Assembly (NCBI GenBank): GCA_036226585.1
Contig: CP108997.1
Location: forward strand, 5,394,001 to 5,458,000
DNA from: Streptomyces sp. NBC_00708
GTDB lineage: Bacteria; Actinomycetota; Actinomycetes; Streptomycetales; Streptomycetaceae
Length of the DNA: 64,000 nt
Direction of reading: 5' to 3'
Part shown: positions 39,300 to 48,096 of the stretch, in pieces
Numbering within the stretch: the stretch's first letter is position 1
Layout: each line of letters begins with the position of its first letter
Notes under the pieces: generated by a model
Told to the model about the DNA's origin: nothing
The model's database searches: none
The model's input: only the letters and a program-made list of their open reading frames with translations
Program-made: the position numbers and the translations under genes

Positions 39300-40298
39300 C
39301 TACGGCTTGACCGAGCGGTAGTAGCGCTTCGCCCCTTCGTGCAGCGGGAGCGGGTCCGTGTAGATGGCCGTGCGCAGGTCCACCAGCTGCGCCGCGTGCA
39401 CCTCGCGCCCGATACGGTCGCGGCTGTCGATCACGGTCCGGGTGAACGCCTCGGTCATCGCCGCATCCGTGCGGTCCGTGGTGACCAGCACATTGGCGAC
39501 CGCCACCGTGGGGACGGCCTGGCCCTGCTGCGCGCTGCGGTAGGCGTCGGCGGGCATCACGGCCGAGCGGTAGTAACGCGTGGAGCCGCCCGCCGCCTGG
39601 AGCTGCTTGATCAGCGGCTCCTCCAGCGGGACCAGCCGGATCGAGAACCGGTCCGCCAGATCGGCCACCGCCGTCGTGGGGAGCCCGCCGGACCAGAAGA
39701 ACGCGTCGAGCTTCCCCTCCTCCAGCAGCTTCGGCATGGTGTCGATGCCGACCGGGAACGGCGTGACGTCGTTGACGGGGTCGAGGCCGGCGGCCGTCAT
39801 CAACCGGTCGGCGACCAGCTTCACACCGGACCCCGGCTGCCCCACGGCGACCTTCCTGCCCCGCAGGTCCGCCACACTCCGGATGTCGGAGTCCCGCTTC
39901 ACGATCAGCTGTATGTAGTCGTCGTACAGCCGGACACAGCCGCGCAGCCGCTGGTAGCCGGGCTTGCGGGCGCGCAGATAGGTGGCGACGGCGTCGGTGG
40001 TGGCGATGGTGAAGTCCGCCTTGCCCGCCGCGACCCTGGCGAGGTTCTGCTGCGAGCCCTCGCTCGTCTGGAGCTTTATCGACACATGGGGCAGATCCTT
40101 GGCCAGAGCAGCCTCCAGCCGCACCCCGTACCGCTGGTAGACGCCGCTGCGCACCCCGGTGCTGAACGACAGGGTGCCGGTGGGCGCCGGGTCGCCGAGG
40201 GGGAGGAACCACCACAGCAGCATCCCGAGCACGACGGCGAGGGCGGCGCCCGCCCGCAGCGAGCGACGCCGGCCGATTCGGGACAGGACCGGGAGCAT
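39300..40298 (-). CDS. TAXI-family TRAP transporter solute-binding protein
   Basis: 332 residues. An N-terminal signal-anchor (about 14-36, [20 protein letters not shown]) without lipobox is followed by a TAXI domain: [16 protein letters not shown], then [23 protein letters not shown], and [19 protein letters not shown] proteins capture small organic acids, including glutamate or 2-oxoglutarate in some cases, for TRAP membrane proteins. No DctQM-type membrane component is nearby, so the partner is elsewhere or it has a sensing role, possibly with GluK. Confidence 0.88.
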   Translation of the reverse strand: MLPVLSRIGRRRSLRAGAALAVVLGMLLWWFLPLGDPAPTGTLSFSTGVRSGVYQRYGVRLEAALAKDLPHVSIKLQTSEGSQQNLARVAAGKADFTIATTDAVATYLRARKPGYQRLRGCVRLYDDYIQLIVKRDSDIRSVADLRGRKVAVGQPGSGVKLVADRLMTAAGLDPVNDVTPFPVGIDTMPKLLEEGKLDAFFWSGGLPTTAVADLADRFSIRLVPLEEPLIKQLQAAGGSTRYYRSAVMPADAYRSAQQGQAVPTVAVANVLVTTDRTDAAMTEAFTRTVIDSRDRIGREVHAAQLVDLRTAIYTDPLPLHEGAKRYYRSVKP

Positions 40299-40421
40299 GG
40301 CGGCGATCCTGCCAGGTCGTTCCCTGCCGTGGCCAGGGGCGCCGGCGGATCGCCCGCCCGGTGCGGGGTACCCCACACCGCCCGAGACGGAGAGGGTCCG
40401 GGCAGCGCCTACCCTTGTCGC

Positions 40422-41942
40422 ATGAGCAGCGGCAACCGGAGCGAAGCAGTGGACGTCAGAAAAAGCTATGAGGTGCGCACCTACGGGTGCCAGATGAACG
40501 TCCACGACTCCGAGCGCTTGTCGGGGCTCCTGGAGGACGCCGGATACGTCCGCGCGCCCGAGGGCTCCGACGGCGACGCCGACGTCGTCGTCTTCAACAC
40601 CTGCGCGGTCCGTGAGAACGCCGACAACAAGCTCTACGGCAACCTCGGCCGGCTCGCCCCGATGAAGACCAAGCGTCCCGGAATGCAGATCGCGGTCGGC
40701 GGCTGCCTCGCCCAGAAGGACCGCGACACCATCGTGCGGCGGGCGCCCTGGGTGGACGTCGTCTTCGGTACGCACAACATCGGCAAGCTGCCGGTGCTGC
40801 TGGAGCGCGCCCGTATCCAGGAGGAGGCGCAGGTCGAGATCGCCGAATCCCTGGAGGCCTTCCCTTCCACGCTGCCCACCCGCCGCGAATCCGCGTACGC
40901 CGCGTGGGTCTCCATCTCCGTGGGCTGCAACAACACCTGCACCTTCTGCATCGTCCCGGCCCTGCGCGGGAAGGAGAAGGACCGCCGCACCGGCGACATC
41001 CTCGCCGAGATCGAGGCCCTGGTCGCCGAGGGCGTCTCGGAGATCACCCTGCTCGGCCAGAACGTCAACGCCTACGGCTCCGACATCGGCGACCGCGAGG
41101 CCTTCTCCAAGCTGCTGCGCGCCTGCGGGAAGATCGAGGGCCTGGAACGCGTCCGCTTCACCTCGCCGCACCCGCGCGACTTCACCGACGACGTCATCGC
41201 CGCCATGGCCGAGACGCCGAATGTGATGCCGCAGCTGCACATGCCGATGCAGTCCGGTTCGGACACGGTCCTCAAGGCGATGCGCCGCTCCTACCGGCAG
41301 GAACGCTTCCTCGGGATCATCGAGAAGGTCCGCGCCGCGATGCCCGACGCCGCGATCTCCACCGACATCATCGTCGGCTTCCCCGGTGAGACCGAGGAGG
41401 ACTTCGAGCAGACCATGCACGCGGTCCGCGAGGCGCGCTTCGCGAACGCCTTCACCTTCCAGTACTCCAAGCGGCCCGGCACGCCCGCCGCCGACATGGA
41501 GGGGCAGATCCCCAAGGAGGTCGTCCAGGAGCGCTACATGCGCCTGTCCGCCCTCCAGGAGGAGATCTCCTGGGAGGAGAACAAGAAGCAGGTCGGCCGC
41601 ACCCTGGACGTCATGGTCGCCGAGGGCGAGGGCCGCAAGGACGGCGCCACCCACCGGCTCTCCGGCCGCGCCCCCGACAACCGCCTGGTCCACTTCACCA
41701 AGCCGGACCAGGATGTGCGCCCCGGCGACGTGGTGACCGTCGAGATCACCTATGCCGCCCCGCACCACCTGCTCGCCGAGGGCGTCCCGCTCGAGGTGCG
41801 CCGGACCCGCTCGGGCGACGCCTGGGAGAAGCGCAACGCCGCCGCTGCCGCCAAGCCGGCCGGCGTCATGCTCGGCCTGCCCGGCATCGGCGCCCCCGCG
41901 CCCCTGTCGGCGGCGGCCGCCCCGGGCTGCGGCTGCGACTGA
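40422..41942 (+). CDS. miaB: tRNA-2-methylthio-N6-dimethylallyladenosine synthase MiaB
   Basis: 506-residue radical-SAM methylthiotransferase acting on i6A37 of tRNAs. N-terminal UPF0004 domain starts at C23 ([14 protein letters not shown]); radical-SAM cysteines C169, C173, C176 (CNNTCTFC followed by [12 protein letters not shown]). TRAM domain about 400-455. The C-terminus is Ala-rich and ends GCGCD. miaA, which makes the i6A substrate, lies 1.25 kb downstream on the same strand, separated by other genes. Divergent from the TAXI gene. Confidence 0.97.
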   Translation: MSSGNRSEAVDVRKSYEVRTYGCQMNVHDSERLSGLLEDAGYVRAPEGSDGDADVVVFNTCAVRENADNKLYGNLGRLAPMKTKRPGMQIAVGGCLAQKDRDTIVRRAPWVDVVFGTHNIGKLPVLLERARIQEEAQVEIAESLEAFPSTLPTRRESAYAAWVSISVGCNNTCTFCIVPALRGKEKDRRTGDILAEIEALVAEGVSEITLLGQNVNAYGSDIGDREAFSKLLRACGKIEGLERVRFTSPHPRDFTDDVIAAMAETPNVMPQLHMPMQSGSDTVLKAMRRSYRQERFLGIIEKVRAAMPDAAISTDIIVGFPGETEEDFEQTMHAVREARFANAFTFQYSKRPGTPAADMEGQIPKEVVQERYMRLSALQEEISWEENKKQVGRTLDVMVAEGEGRKDGATHRLSGRAPDNRLVHFTKPDQDVRPGDVVTVEITYAAPHHLLAEGVPLEVRRTRSGDAWEKRNAAAAAKPAGVMLGLPGIGAPAPLSAAAAPGCGCD

Positions 41943-42013
41943 CATACGGAGCGGGGGCGGGCCGGCCCTGTACGCGTACGCGTGCCCGGCGGGCCCGCAG
42001 TACGCTGCCGACC

Positions 42014-42727
42014 ATGCTTGTCGCCGCCGCTGTCTGCCCCTGCCCGCCGCTGCTCGTCCCCGACGTGGCCGCCGGTGCCGCGCCCGAGCTGGACGCCGCC
42101 AGGACGGCGTGCACCGACGCCCTGGGCGTCCTCGCGGCCTCCCGGCCGGACCTGCTCGTGGTGATCGGCCCGGCCGGGCCGGCAGGGCGCGGCCCCCATC
42201 CGGAGGGCGCCGTCGGAGATTTCCGGGAGTTCGGTGTCGGCCTGGAGGTCCGGCTCGGCCGGGACCGGGGAACGCCCGCCGGGCGCCCGCTCCCGCCCTC
42301 GCTCGCCGTGGGCGCCTGGCTGCTGGCCCGTACGGGCTGGGCGGGCTCCCCCGTCGAGGGCCTGGGCGTGGACGAGGCGCTGGAGACCGCACGCTGTACG
42401 GAGACGGGGCGGGAGCTGGCCGGCCGGGCGGACCGGGTCGCGCTGCTGGTGATGGGCGACGGCAGTGCCTGCCGCACCGTGAAGGCCCCGGGATACCTGG
42501 ACGAGCGCGCCGCCGCGTTCGACGCGGAGGCCGCCCGTGCTCTGGGCGCCGCCGACCCGGAGGCGCTGACCGCGCTGGACGCGTCGCTCGCGCACGCACT
42601 CAAGGCCGCGGGCCGTGCGCCCTGGCAGGTGCTCGCGGGGGCGGCGGACGGCGCCGGTCCGGCCGGACGGCTGCTGTACGAGGACGCGCCGTACGGGGTG
42701 GGCTACCTGGTCGCCGCCTGGTCCTGA
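42014..42727 (+). CDS. LigB-like class III extradiol dioxygenase-fold protein
   Basis: 237 residues, ATG start. Matches the actinobacterial proteins annotated as class III extradiol ring-cleavage dioxygenase subunit B-like that sit between miaB and miaA: N-terminal CPCPPLLVPDVAAG, central VALLVMGDGSACR and C-terminal LLYEDAPYGVGYLVAAW. True LigB enzymes use two His and a Glu; the His cluster is not obvious here, so enzymatic activity is uncertain. Ends at a strong terminator. Confidence 0.75.
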   Translation: MLVAAAVCPCPPLLVPDVAAGAAPELDAARTACTDALGVLAASRPDLLVVIGPAGPAGRGPHPEGAVGDFREFGVGLEVRLGRDRGTPAGRPLPPSLAVGAWLLARTGWAGSPVEGLGVDEALETARCTETGRELAGRADRVALLVMGDGSACRTVKAPGYLDERAAAFDAEAARALGAADPEALTALDASLAHALKAAGRAPWQVLAGAADGAGPAGRLLYEDAPYGVGYLVAAWS

Positions 42728-42741
42728 GGACCGCGGGACGT

Positions 42742-42780
42742 GCGAAGGGCCCCGAAGCGCAATGCTTCGGGGCCCTTCGC
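42742..42780. terminator. Bidirectional terminator
   Basis: Perfect 17-bp stem beginning GCGAAGGGCCCCGAAGC with loop GCAAT, between the convergent LigB-like and antitoxin-like genes. Confidence 0.92.
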
Positions 42781-42789
42781 CGCTCGCTG

Positions 42790-43050
42790 TCAGGCGGCGG
42801 GCGGCGGTGTGGTGCCGCCCGCGGGCGGCTGCGTGCCGCCGTCCTTGTGCGCCAGCTTGTCCACCGCGTCCTTGGCCTTCTGCCGGCCGGTCACGATCTT
42901 GTCGCTGTATTTGCCCTTGGTCTTCTCGTCCACCGTCCGGGCGGCCTTCTCCAGGCCCTGGTCGATCTTGTCGCCGTGCTGCTGCGCGAGGTCGCTGACC
43001 TTCTCCTTCGCCGGGGCCAGCTTCGCCTTCACACTGTCCATGAAGCCCAT
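42790..43050 (-). CDS. MT0933-like antitoxin-family protein
   Basis: 86 residues, Lys/Ala/Asp-rich and helical: MGFMDSVKAKLAPAKEKV, QHGDKIDQGLEKAARTVDEK, KYSDKI, then a Gly/Pro-rich tail. Strongly resembles the actinobacterial family annotated as antitoxin (MT0933 type; Rv0909 in mycobacteria). No toxin gene is adjacent, so it may be solitary or have a stress role similar to the CsbD-like protein at 13.1 kb. Divergent from miaA. Confidence 0.78.
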   Translation of the reverse strand: MGFMDSVKAKLAPAKEKVSDLAQQHGDKIDQGLEKAARTVDEKTKGKYSDKIVTGRQKAKDAVDKLAHKDGGTQPPAGGTTPPPAA

Positions 43051-43195
43051 CGGGCACCTTCTCCGCTCGGAAACTGTGAGAAATAACCCATATGTACAAC
43101 CACTGTACGGGGAAGACCGCACTGTCGCGTCACCTTCCCCGTCCGGGCTTCCCTCATTCGGGATACGAGGCGCAGGTTTGAGGGAGACTGAGCCG

Positions 43196-44134
43196 GTGAC
43201 AAGCTCAGCTCCCGCACCTCGGGTCATCACCGTCGTCGGCCCCACCGCAGCAGGCAAGTCCGACCTGGGGGTGTACCTCGCCCAACGGCTCGACGGCGAG
43301 GTGATCAACGCCGACTCCATGCAGCTCTACCGGGGGATGGACATCGGTACGGCCAAGCTCACGCTCGCCGAGCGCGCGGCCGTCCCGCACCGGCTGCTGG
43401 ACATCTGGGACGTCACCGAGACCGCCAGCGTCGCCGAGTACCAGCGCCTCGCCCGCGCCGAGATCGACCGGCTGCTCGCCGAGGGCCGCACCCCGATCCT
43501 GGTCGGCGGCTCCGGTCTGTACGTGAAGGGCGCGATCGACGCCCTCGAGTTCCCCGGCACGGACCCCGGCGTCCGGGCCGCGCTGGAGGCGGAGCTGGCC
43601 GAGCACGGCTCCGGGGCCCTGCACGCGCGGCTCGCCGCCGCCGACCCCGAGGCCGGCCGCGCGATCCTGCCGAGCAACGGCCGGCGCATCGTCCGGGCCC
43701 TGGAGGTCATCGAGATCACCGGCAAGCCCTTCACCGCGAACCTCCCCGGCGACGACGCGGTGTACGACGCCGTCCAGATCGGCGTCGACGTGGCCCGCCC
43801 CGAACTCGACGAGCGCATCGCCCTGCGCGTCGACCGCATGTGGGAGGCCGGACTCGTGGACGAGGTGCGCGCCCTGGAGGCGCAGGGGCTGCGCGAAGGG
43901 CGTACCGCCTCCCGCGCACTGGGCTACCAGCAGGTGCTCTGCGCGCTCGTCGGCGAGTGCACCGAGGACCAGGCGCGCGCCGAGACCGTGCGCGCCACCA
44001 AACGCTTCGCGCGCCGTCAGGACTCCTGGTTCCGCCGCGACCCGCGCGTCCAGTGGCTGAGCGGCGCCGTGGAACACCGCGGGGAACTCCCGCGCCAGGC
44101 GCTGGCGTTGGTCGAACGGGCGGTTACAGCCTGA
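43196..44134 (+). CDS. miaA: tRNA dimethylallyltransferase MiaA
   Basis: 312 residues, GTG start after GAGGGAGA. Transfers dimethylallyl to A37 of UNN-reading tRNAs, making the substrate of MiaB. P-loop GPTAAGKS (15-22), catalytic region NADSMQLYRGMDIGTAK, then VGGSGLYVKGAID, and RALGYQQVL and TKRFARRQDSWFRRDPRVQWL near the C-terminus. Followed by a membrane protein and dapF on the same strand. Confidence 0.97.
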   Translation: MTSSAPAPRVITVVGPTAAGKSDLGVYLAQRLDGEVINADSMQLYRGMDIGTAKLTLAERAAVPHRLLDIWDVTETASVAEYQRLARAEIDRLLAEGRTPILVGGSGLYVKGAIDALEFPGTDPGVRAALEAELAEHGSGALHARLAAADPEAGRAILPSNGRRIVRALEVIEITGKPFTANLPGDDAVYDAVQIGVDVARPELDERIALRVDRMWEAGLVDEVRALEAQGLREGRTASRALGYQQVLCALVGECTEDQARAETVRATKRFARRQDSWFRRDPRVQWLSGAVEHRGELPRQALALVERAVTA

Positions 44135-44232
44135 TCACGTGATGGCATCGGGACGCTCCGCCCGTCATTTCGGCGACCCCGGCCGTGCCATCATCGAGCA
44201 TCGATCGACTGGAGTCCGAGTTGGGAGGGCGC

Positions 44233-44691
44233 GTGGCGATGGAGGCCGGCCCTCGCGACACGGAACAGGACGCGCCGGAACACGGCGCACCGGGCGCCGG
44301 GCCCGAGGCGGGGAGCCTCAGCCCGGACGGGCCCGACGAGCTCGACGTGACCCCCGAGGTCGAGGTCGAACTGCGTCCCGCCCGCAGGCTGCGCATCTGG
44401 CAGCTGGCGCCCATCGTCACGCTCGCCGCGGTGGGATCGCTGATGTTCGCCTTCCCCCTCGCCTTCGAGTTCGGCGACGGCGGCGCGGTCGTGGCCATGC
44501 TGGGCCTCCTGATCAGCTGCTGTGCCGCCGGGTGGTCCATGATGGCCGCCCGCCGCGTCGGCTACACCTGGCCGGGGCTGCCGTCCAGGGCCTCGTCCCA
44601 GCGCCCCGACTGGCGCGTGGTCGCGCTCTACGCCGGGGTCTGCGCCGTGCTCGTCGCGCTCGCCGTCTGGCGCGTGGCGCGGCTGCGCTGA
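44233..44691 (+). CDS. Hypothetical membrane protein
   Basis: About 152 residues from GTG 44233, chosen for GGGAGG five bases upstream; an earlier ATG at 44185 lacks a ribosome site. Acidic, probably disordered N-terminus (about 50 residues), then three predicted helices: LAPIVTLAAVGSLMFAFPLA, AMLGLLISCCAAGWSMMAA and WRVVALYAGVCAVLVALAV. Family not identified. Conserved location between miaA and dapF suggests a real gene. Confidence 0.72.
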   Translation: MAMEAGPRDTEQDAPEHGAPGAGPEAGSLSPDGPDELDVTPEVEVELRPARRLRIWQLAPIVTLAAVGSLMFAFPLAFEFGDGGAVVAMLGLLISCCAAGWSMMAARRVGYTWPGLPSRASSQRPDWRVVALYAGVCAVLVALAVWRVARLR

Positions 44692-44786
44692 CCTGCGGGA
44701 GCCGTAGGGCCGAGGCGCGGCCCGGCCCGCTGTCCGCACGGTGGGCCGTTTTTCCCGCTGTCGGAGCCGCCTCGTACAGTTGATCC

Positions 44787-45659
44787 GTGACCACCTCGCA
44801 GATCAGCTTCCTCAAGGGCCACGGCACCGAGAACGACTTCGTGATCGTTCCCGACCCGGACAACGCCGTCGCCCTGCCCGCTGCCGTCGTCGCGCGGCTC
44901 TGCGACCGCCGCGCCGGCATCGGCGGCGACGGTCTGCTGCACGTCGTGCGCTCCGCGGCCCACCCCGAGGCGCGGAACATGGCGCAGGACGCCGAGTGGT
45001 TCATGGACTACCGCAACTCCGACGGCTCCGTCGCCGAGATGTGCGGCAACGGGGTACGGGTCTTCGCGCGCTACCTCCAGCGCGCCGGTCTCGTCGAGGA
45101 GGGCGACCTCGCGGTCGCGACCCGGGGCGGCGTGAAGCAGGTCCACCTCGCCAAGAACGGCGACGTCACCGTCTCCATGGGCCGCGCCCTGTTCCCCGCC
45201 GACGGCGTCACCGTCACCGTCGGCGGCCGCGACTGGGACGCCCGCAACGTCAACATGGGCAACCCGCACGCGGTGGCGTTCGTCGACGACCTGGCGCACG
45301 CCGGTGATCTGTTCACCGAACCCGCCTTCGCGCCGGCCGCCGTTTACCCCGACGGGGTCAACATCGAGTTCGTCGTGGACCGCGGCCCCCGCCACGTCGC
45401 CATGCGGGTCCACGAGCGCGGCTCCGGCGAGACCCGCTCCTGCGGGACCGGAGCCTGCGCGGTGGCCGTCGCGGCGGCCCGCCGGGACGGGGCCGACCCC
45501 GCGAGGACCGGCGAGCCGGCCACGTACACCGTCGATCTGCCGGGCGGCAGCCTCGTCATCACCGAGCGTCCGGACGGCGGGATCGAGATGACCGGACCGG
45601 CCGTCATCGTCGCCGAGGGCAAGATCGATCCGGCCTGGCTCGAAACGCTGAACGGGTAA
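44787..45659 (+). CDS. dapF: Diaminopimelate epimerase
   Basis: 290 residues, GTG start. Interconverts LL- and meso-diaminopimelate for lysine and peptidoglycan; Streptomyces walls use the LL form. The two catalytic cysteines are C86 (EMCGNGVRVFARY) and C219 (RSCGTGACAVAVAA). N-terminal KGHGTENDFVIV is typical. Precedes the RSH gene by 140 bp. Confidence 0.97.
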   Translation: MTTSQISFLKGHGTENDFVIVPDPDNAVALPAAVVARLCDRRAGIGGDGLLHVVRSAAHPEARNMAQDAEWFMDYRNSDGSVAEMCGNGVRVFARYLQRAGLVEEGDLAVATRGGVKQVHLAKNGDVTVSMGRALFPADGVTVTVGGRDWDARNVNMGNPHAVAFVDDLAHAGDLFTEPAFAPAAVYPDGVNIEFVVDRGPRHVAMRVHERGSGETRSCGTGACAVAVAAARRDGADPARTGEPATYTVDLPGGSLVITERPDGGIEMTGPAVIVAEGKIDPAWLETLNG

Positions 45660-45799
45660 CTCATCGCTCGAATGGGTGATCCGTTTCACGCTGGGCGAGA
45701 GCGGGACACCGCCACGTGGTGGGCTCGGTAGCATCAAGCACCGGCCCGGAGGCGCGCCGCACCTCCCCACCGCCGGTCGACGTCGCCGGAGGTGCCCCC

Positions 45800-47908
45800 A
45801 TGAGTGCAGAGGCCACCAGCCCAGGTGCTCCCATCCGCAGGCGGGGCCTTCCCCGGATCGATCTCCGCAGGCTCGGCAGGGCCGCCCTGTTCGGCCCGGT
45901 CTCCCGCGACCGGCTCTCCGACGCCATCGCGCACGTCGCCGAGGCGCACCGGGCCCACCACCCCGACGCCGACCTCGCCGTCCTGCACCGGGCCTACCTG
46001 CTCGCCGAGACCTCGCACCGGGGGCAGATGCGCAAGAGCGGCGAGCCCTACATCACCCATCCGCTCGCCGTCACCCTCATCCTCGCCGAGCTGGGCGCCG
46101 AGACCACCACGCTGACCGCCTCCCTGCTCCACGACACGGTCGAGGACACCGAGGTGACCCTCGACCAGGTGCGGGAACAGTTCGGCGAAGAGGTCTGCTA
46201 CCTCGTCGACGGCGTCACCAAACTCGAAAAGGTCGACTATGGGGCCGCCGCCGAACCCGAGACCTTCCGCAAGATGCTGGTCGCCACCGGGGACGACGTC
46301 CGGGTCATGTCGATCAAGCTCGCCGACCGGCTGCACAACATGCGCACCCTCGGCGTGATGCGCCCCGAGAAACAGGCCAGGATCGCCAAGGTCACCCGCG
46401 ACGTGCTGATCCCCCTCGCGGAACGGCTCGGCGTCCAGGCGCTCAAGACCGAGCTGGAGGACCTGGTCTTCGCCATCCTCCACCCCGAGGAGTACGCCCG
46501 TGCCAGCGCGCTGACCGAGGCGGCGGCGGAGGGCCCCGACCCCCTCGGCGCCATGGCGGTGAACGTGGCCTCGGTCCTGCGGGAGGCGGACATCTCGTCC
46601 GAGGTCCTGGTCAGGCCCCGCCACCTCGTCTCCGTCCACCGCGTCCGGATGAAACGCGGCGAACTGCGCGGCAGCGACTTCGGGCGGGTCCTGGTGCTCG
46701 TCGGTGAGGACGCCGACTGCTACGCCGTCCTCGGTGAGCTGCACACCTGCTTCACGCCGGTGATCTCCGAGTTCAAGGACTTCATCGCCGCCCCCAAGTT
46801 CAACCTGTACCAGTCGCTGCACACGGCTGTGGTGGGCCCGGACGGCGAGGTCGCCGAGGTCCTCATCCGCACCCACCGCATGCACAAGGTCGCCGAGGCC
46901 GGCGTCGTCGCGCTCGGCAATCCGTACGTCCCGGACGCCACCCCCCAGACCGCCGAACCGGCCGACGGCGAACGCGCCGACCCCACCCGCCCCGGCTGGC
47001 TCTCCCGCCTCCTCCAGTGGCAGCAGTCGGCCCCCGACCCCGACACCTTCTGGACCACCCTGCGCGCCGATCTCGCCCAGGACCGCGAGATCACCGTCTT
47101 CCGCACGGACGGCGGCATGCTCGGCCTCCCCGCCGGCGCCAGCTGCGTCGACGCCGCCTACGCCCAGCACGGGGACGCGGCCCACGCCTGCATCGGGGCC
47201 CGGGTGAACGGACGGCTGGCCACGCTCGGCACCGTGCTCAAGGACGGCGACACCGTGCAGCCGCTGCTGGCCGAGGACGCCGCGTCCGGCCCCTCGCCGG
47301 ACTGGCTCGACCACGCGCGCACGCCCGCCGCCCGCATCGCGATCACCGGCTGGCTCGACGCCCACCCGCAGACGGCGGAGACCGGGCAGCCGGGCGTACC
47401 GGCGCGCCGCGATCCGCAGCCCGCCGCGCCGGAGTCCGCCCCGCCCGCCGCGCCGGAGCCCGCCCGGACCCGTACCGCGACCGCCGTGGCCGAGCGGCCG
47501 GACACCGCCGTACGGCTCGCCGGGTGCTGTACGCCCGTACCCCCTGACGAGGTCACCGGCTTCCCCGTGCGCGGCGGCGCCGCCGTCACCGTGCACCGGC
47601 TCGAGTGTCCGGCGGTGGCCCGCATGGAGGCCGTGGGCCGAGCGCCCGTCGCGGTGAGCTGGGGCGACGAGCAGGCGTGCCGGGTCACCCTGGTCGCTGA
47701 ATCGTTCGGCCGGCCCCGGCTGCTCGCCGACCTCACCGAGGCGATCGCCGGCGCGGACGCCGCCGTCGTCTCCGCCACCGTGGAACCCCCGAGCGAACAG
47801 CGCGTACGGCACACCTACACGCTGCGGCTGCCGGACGCGGCCGGGCTTCCCGCCCTGATGCGCGCCATGCGCGAGGTACCCGGCGTCTACGACGTGAGCC
47901 GCGTCTGA
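45800..47908 (+). CDS. rshA: RelA/SpoT homologue (RshA-like), degenerate synthetase domain
   Basis: 702 residues; ATG 45800 has GGAGGT upstream. HD hydrolase domain with RKSGEPYITHPLAV and HDTVED (111-116), intact. The synthetase domain (about 265-375) keeps DCYAVLGELH, FKDFIAAPKFNLYQSLHTAVVGP and EVLIRT, but departs from the canonical EVQIRT and the AAHW motif reads VVALG. TGS-like region about 430-490, Ala/Pro-rich linker, Cys-containing GCCTPVPPDEVTGFPVRG segment and a C-terminal ACT domain. Streptomyces also has a main RelA elsewhere; this may act mainly as a (p)ppGpp hydrolase. Activity is inferred. Confidence 0.9.
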   Translation: MSAEATSPGAPIRRRGLPRIDLRRLGRAALFGPVSRDRLSDAIAHVAEAHRAHHPDADLAVLHRAYLLAETSHRGQMRKSGEPYITHPLAVTLILAELGAETTTLTASLLHDTVEDTEVTLDQVREQFGEEVCYLVDGVTKLEKVDYGAAAEPETFRKMLVATGDDVRVMSIKLADRLHNMRTLGVMRPEKQARIAKVTRDVLIPLAERLGVQALKTELEDLVFAILHPEEYARASALTEAAAEGPDPLGAMAVNVASVLREADISSEVLVRPRHLVSVHRVRMKRGELRGSDFGRVLVLVGEDADCYAVLGELHTCFTPVISEFKDFIAAPKFNLYQSLHTAVVGPDGEVAEVLIRTHRMHKVAEAGVVALGNPYVPDATPQTAEPADGERADPTRPGWLSRLLQWQQSAPDPDTFWTTLRADLAQDREITVFRTDGGMLGLPAGASCVDAAYAQHGDAAHACIGARVNGRLATLGTVLKDGDTVQPLLAEDAASGPSPDWLDHARTPAARIAITGWLDAHPQTAETGQPGVPARRDPQPAAPESAPPAAPEPARTRTATAVAERPDTAVRLAGCCTPVPPDEVTGFPVRGGAAVTVHRLECPAVARMEAVGRAPVAVSWGDEQACRVTLVAESFGRPRLLADLTEAIAGADAAVVSATVEPPSEQRVRHTYTLRLPDAAGLPALMRAMREVPGVYDVSRV

Positions 47909-48096
47909 GGGGCCGCCGTACCGCTGTCCGCCCCAGACCCCGCGCCGGTCGGAAGCGGTGACAGACACTGCGGCCCCCGGAAGCGGCCGGGCGCCGCCCA
48001 CGGCGTTCTCACCCGGGGCCGTATACCGCGTTCTCGTTCGGGTGGCGCGGCGCGCGCCGCGTCCTTCGGGCGGGGCGGCGCTGATAGCCGTAGTCC

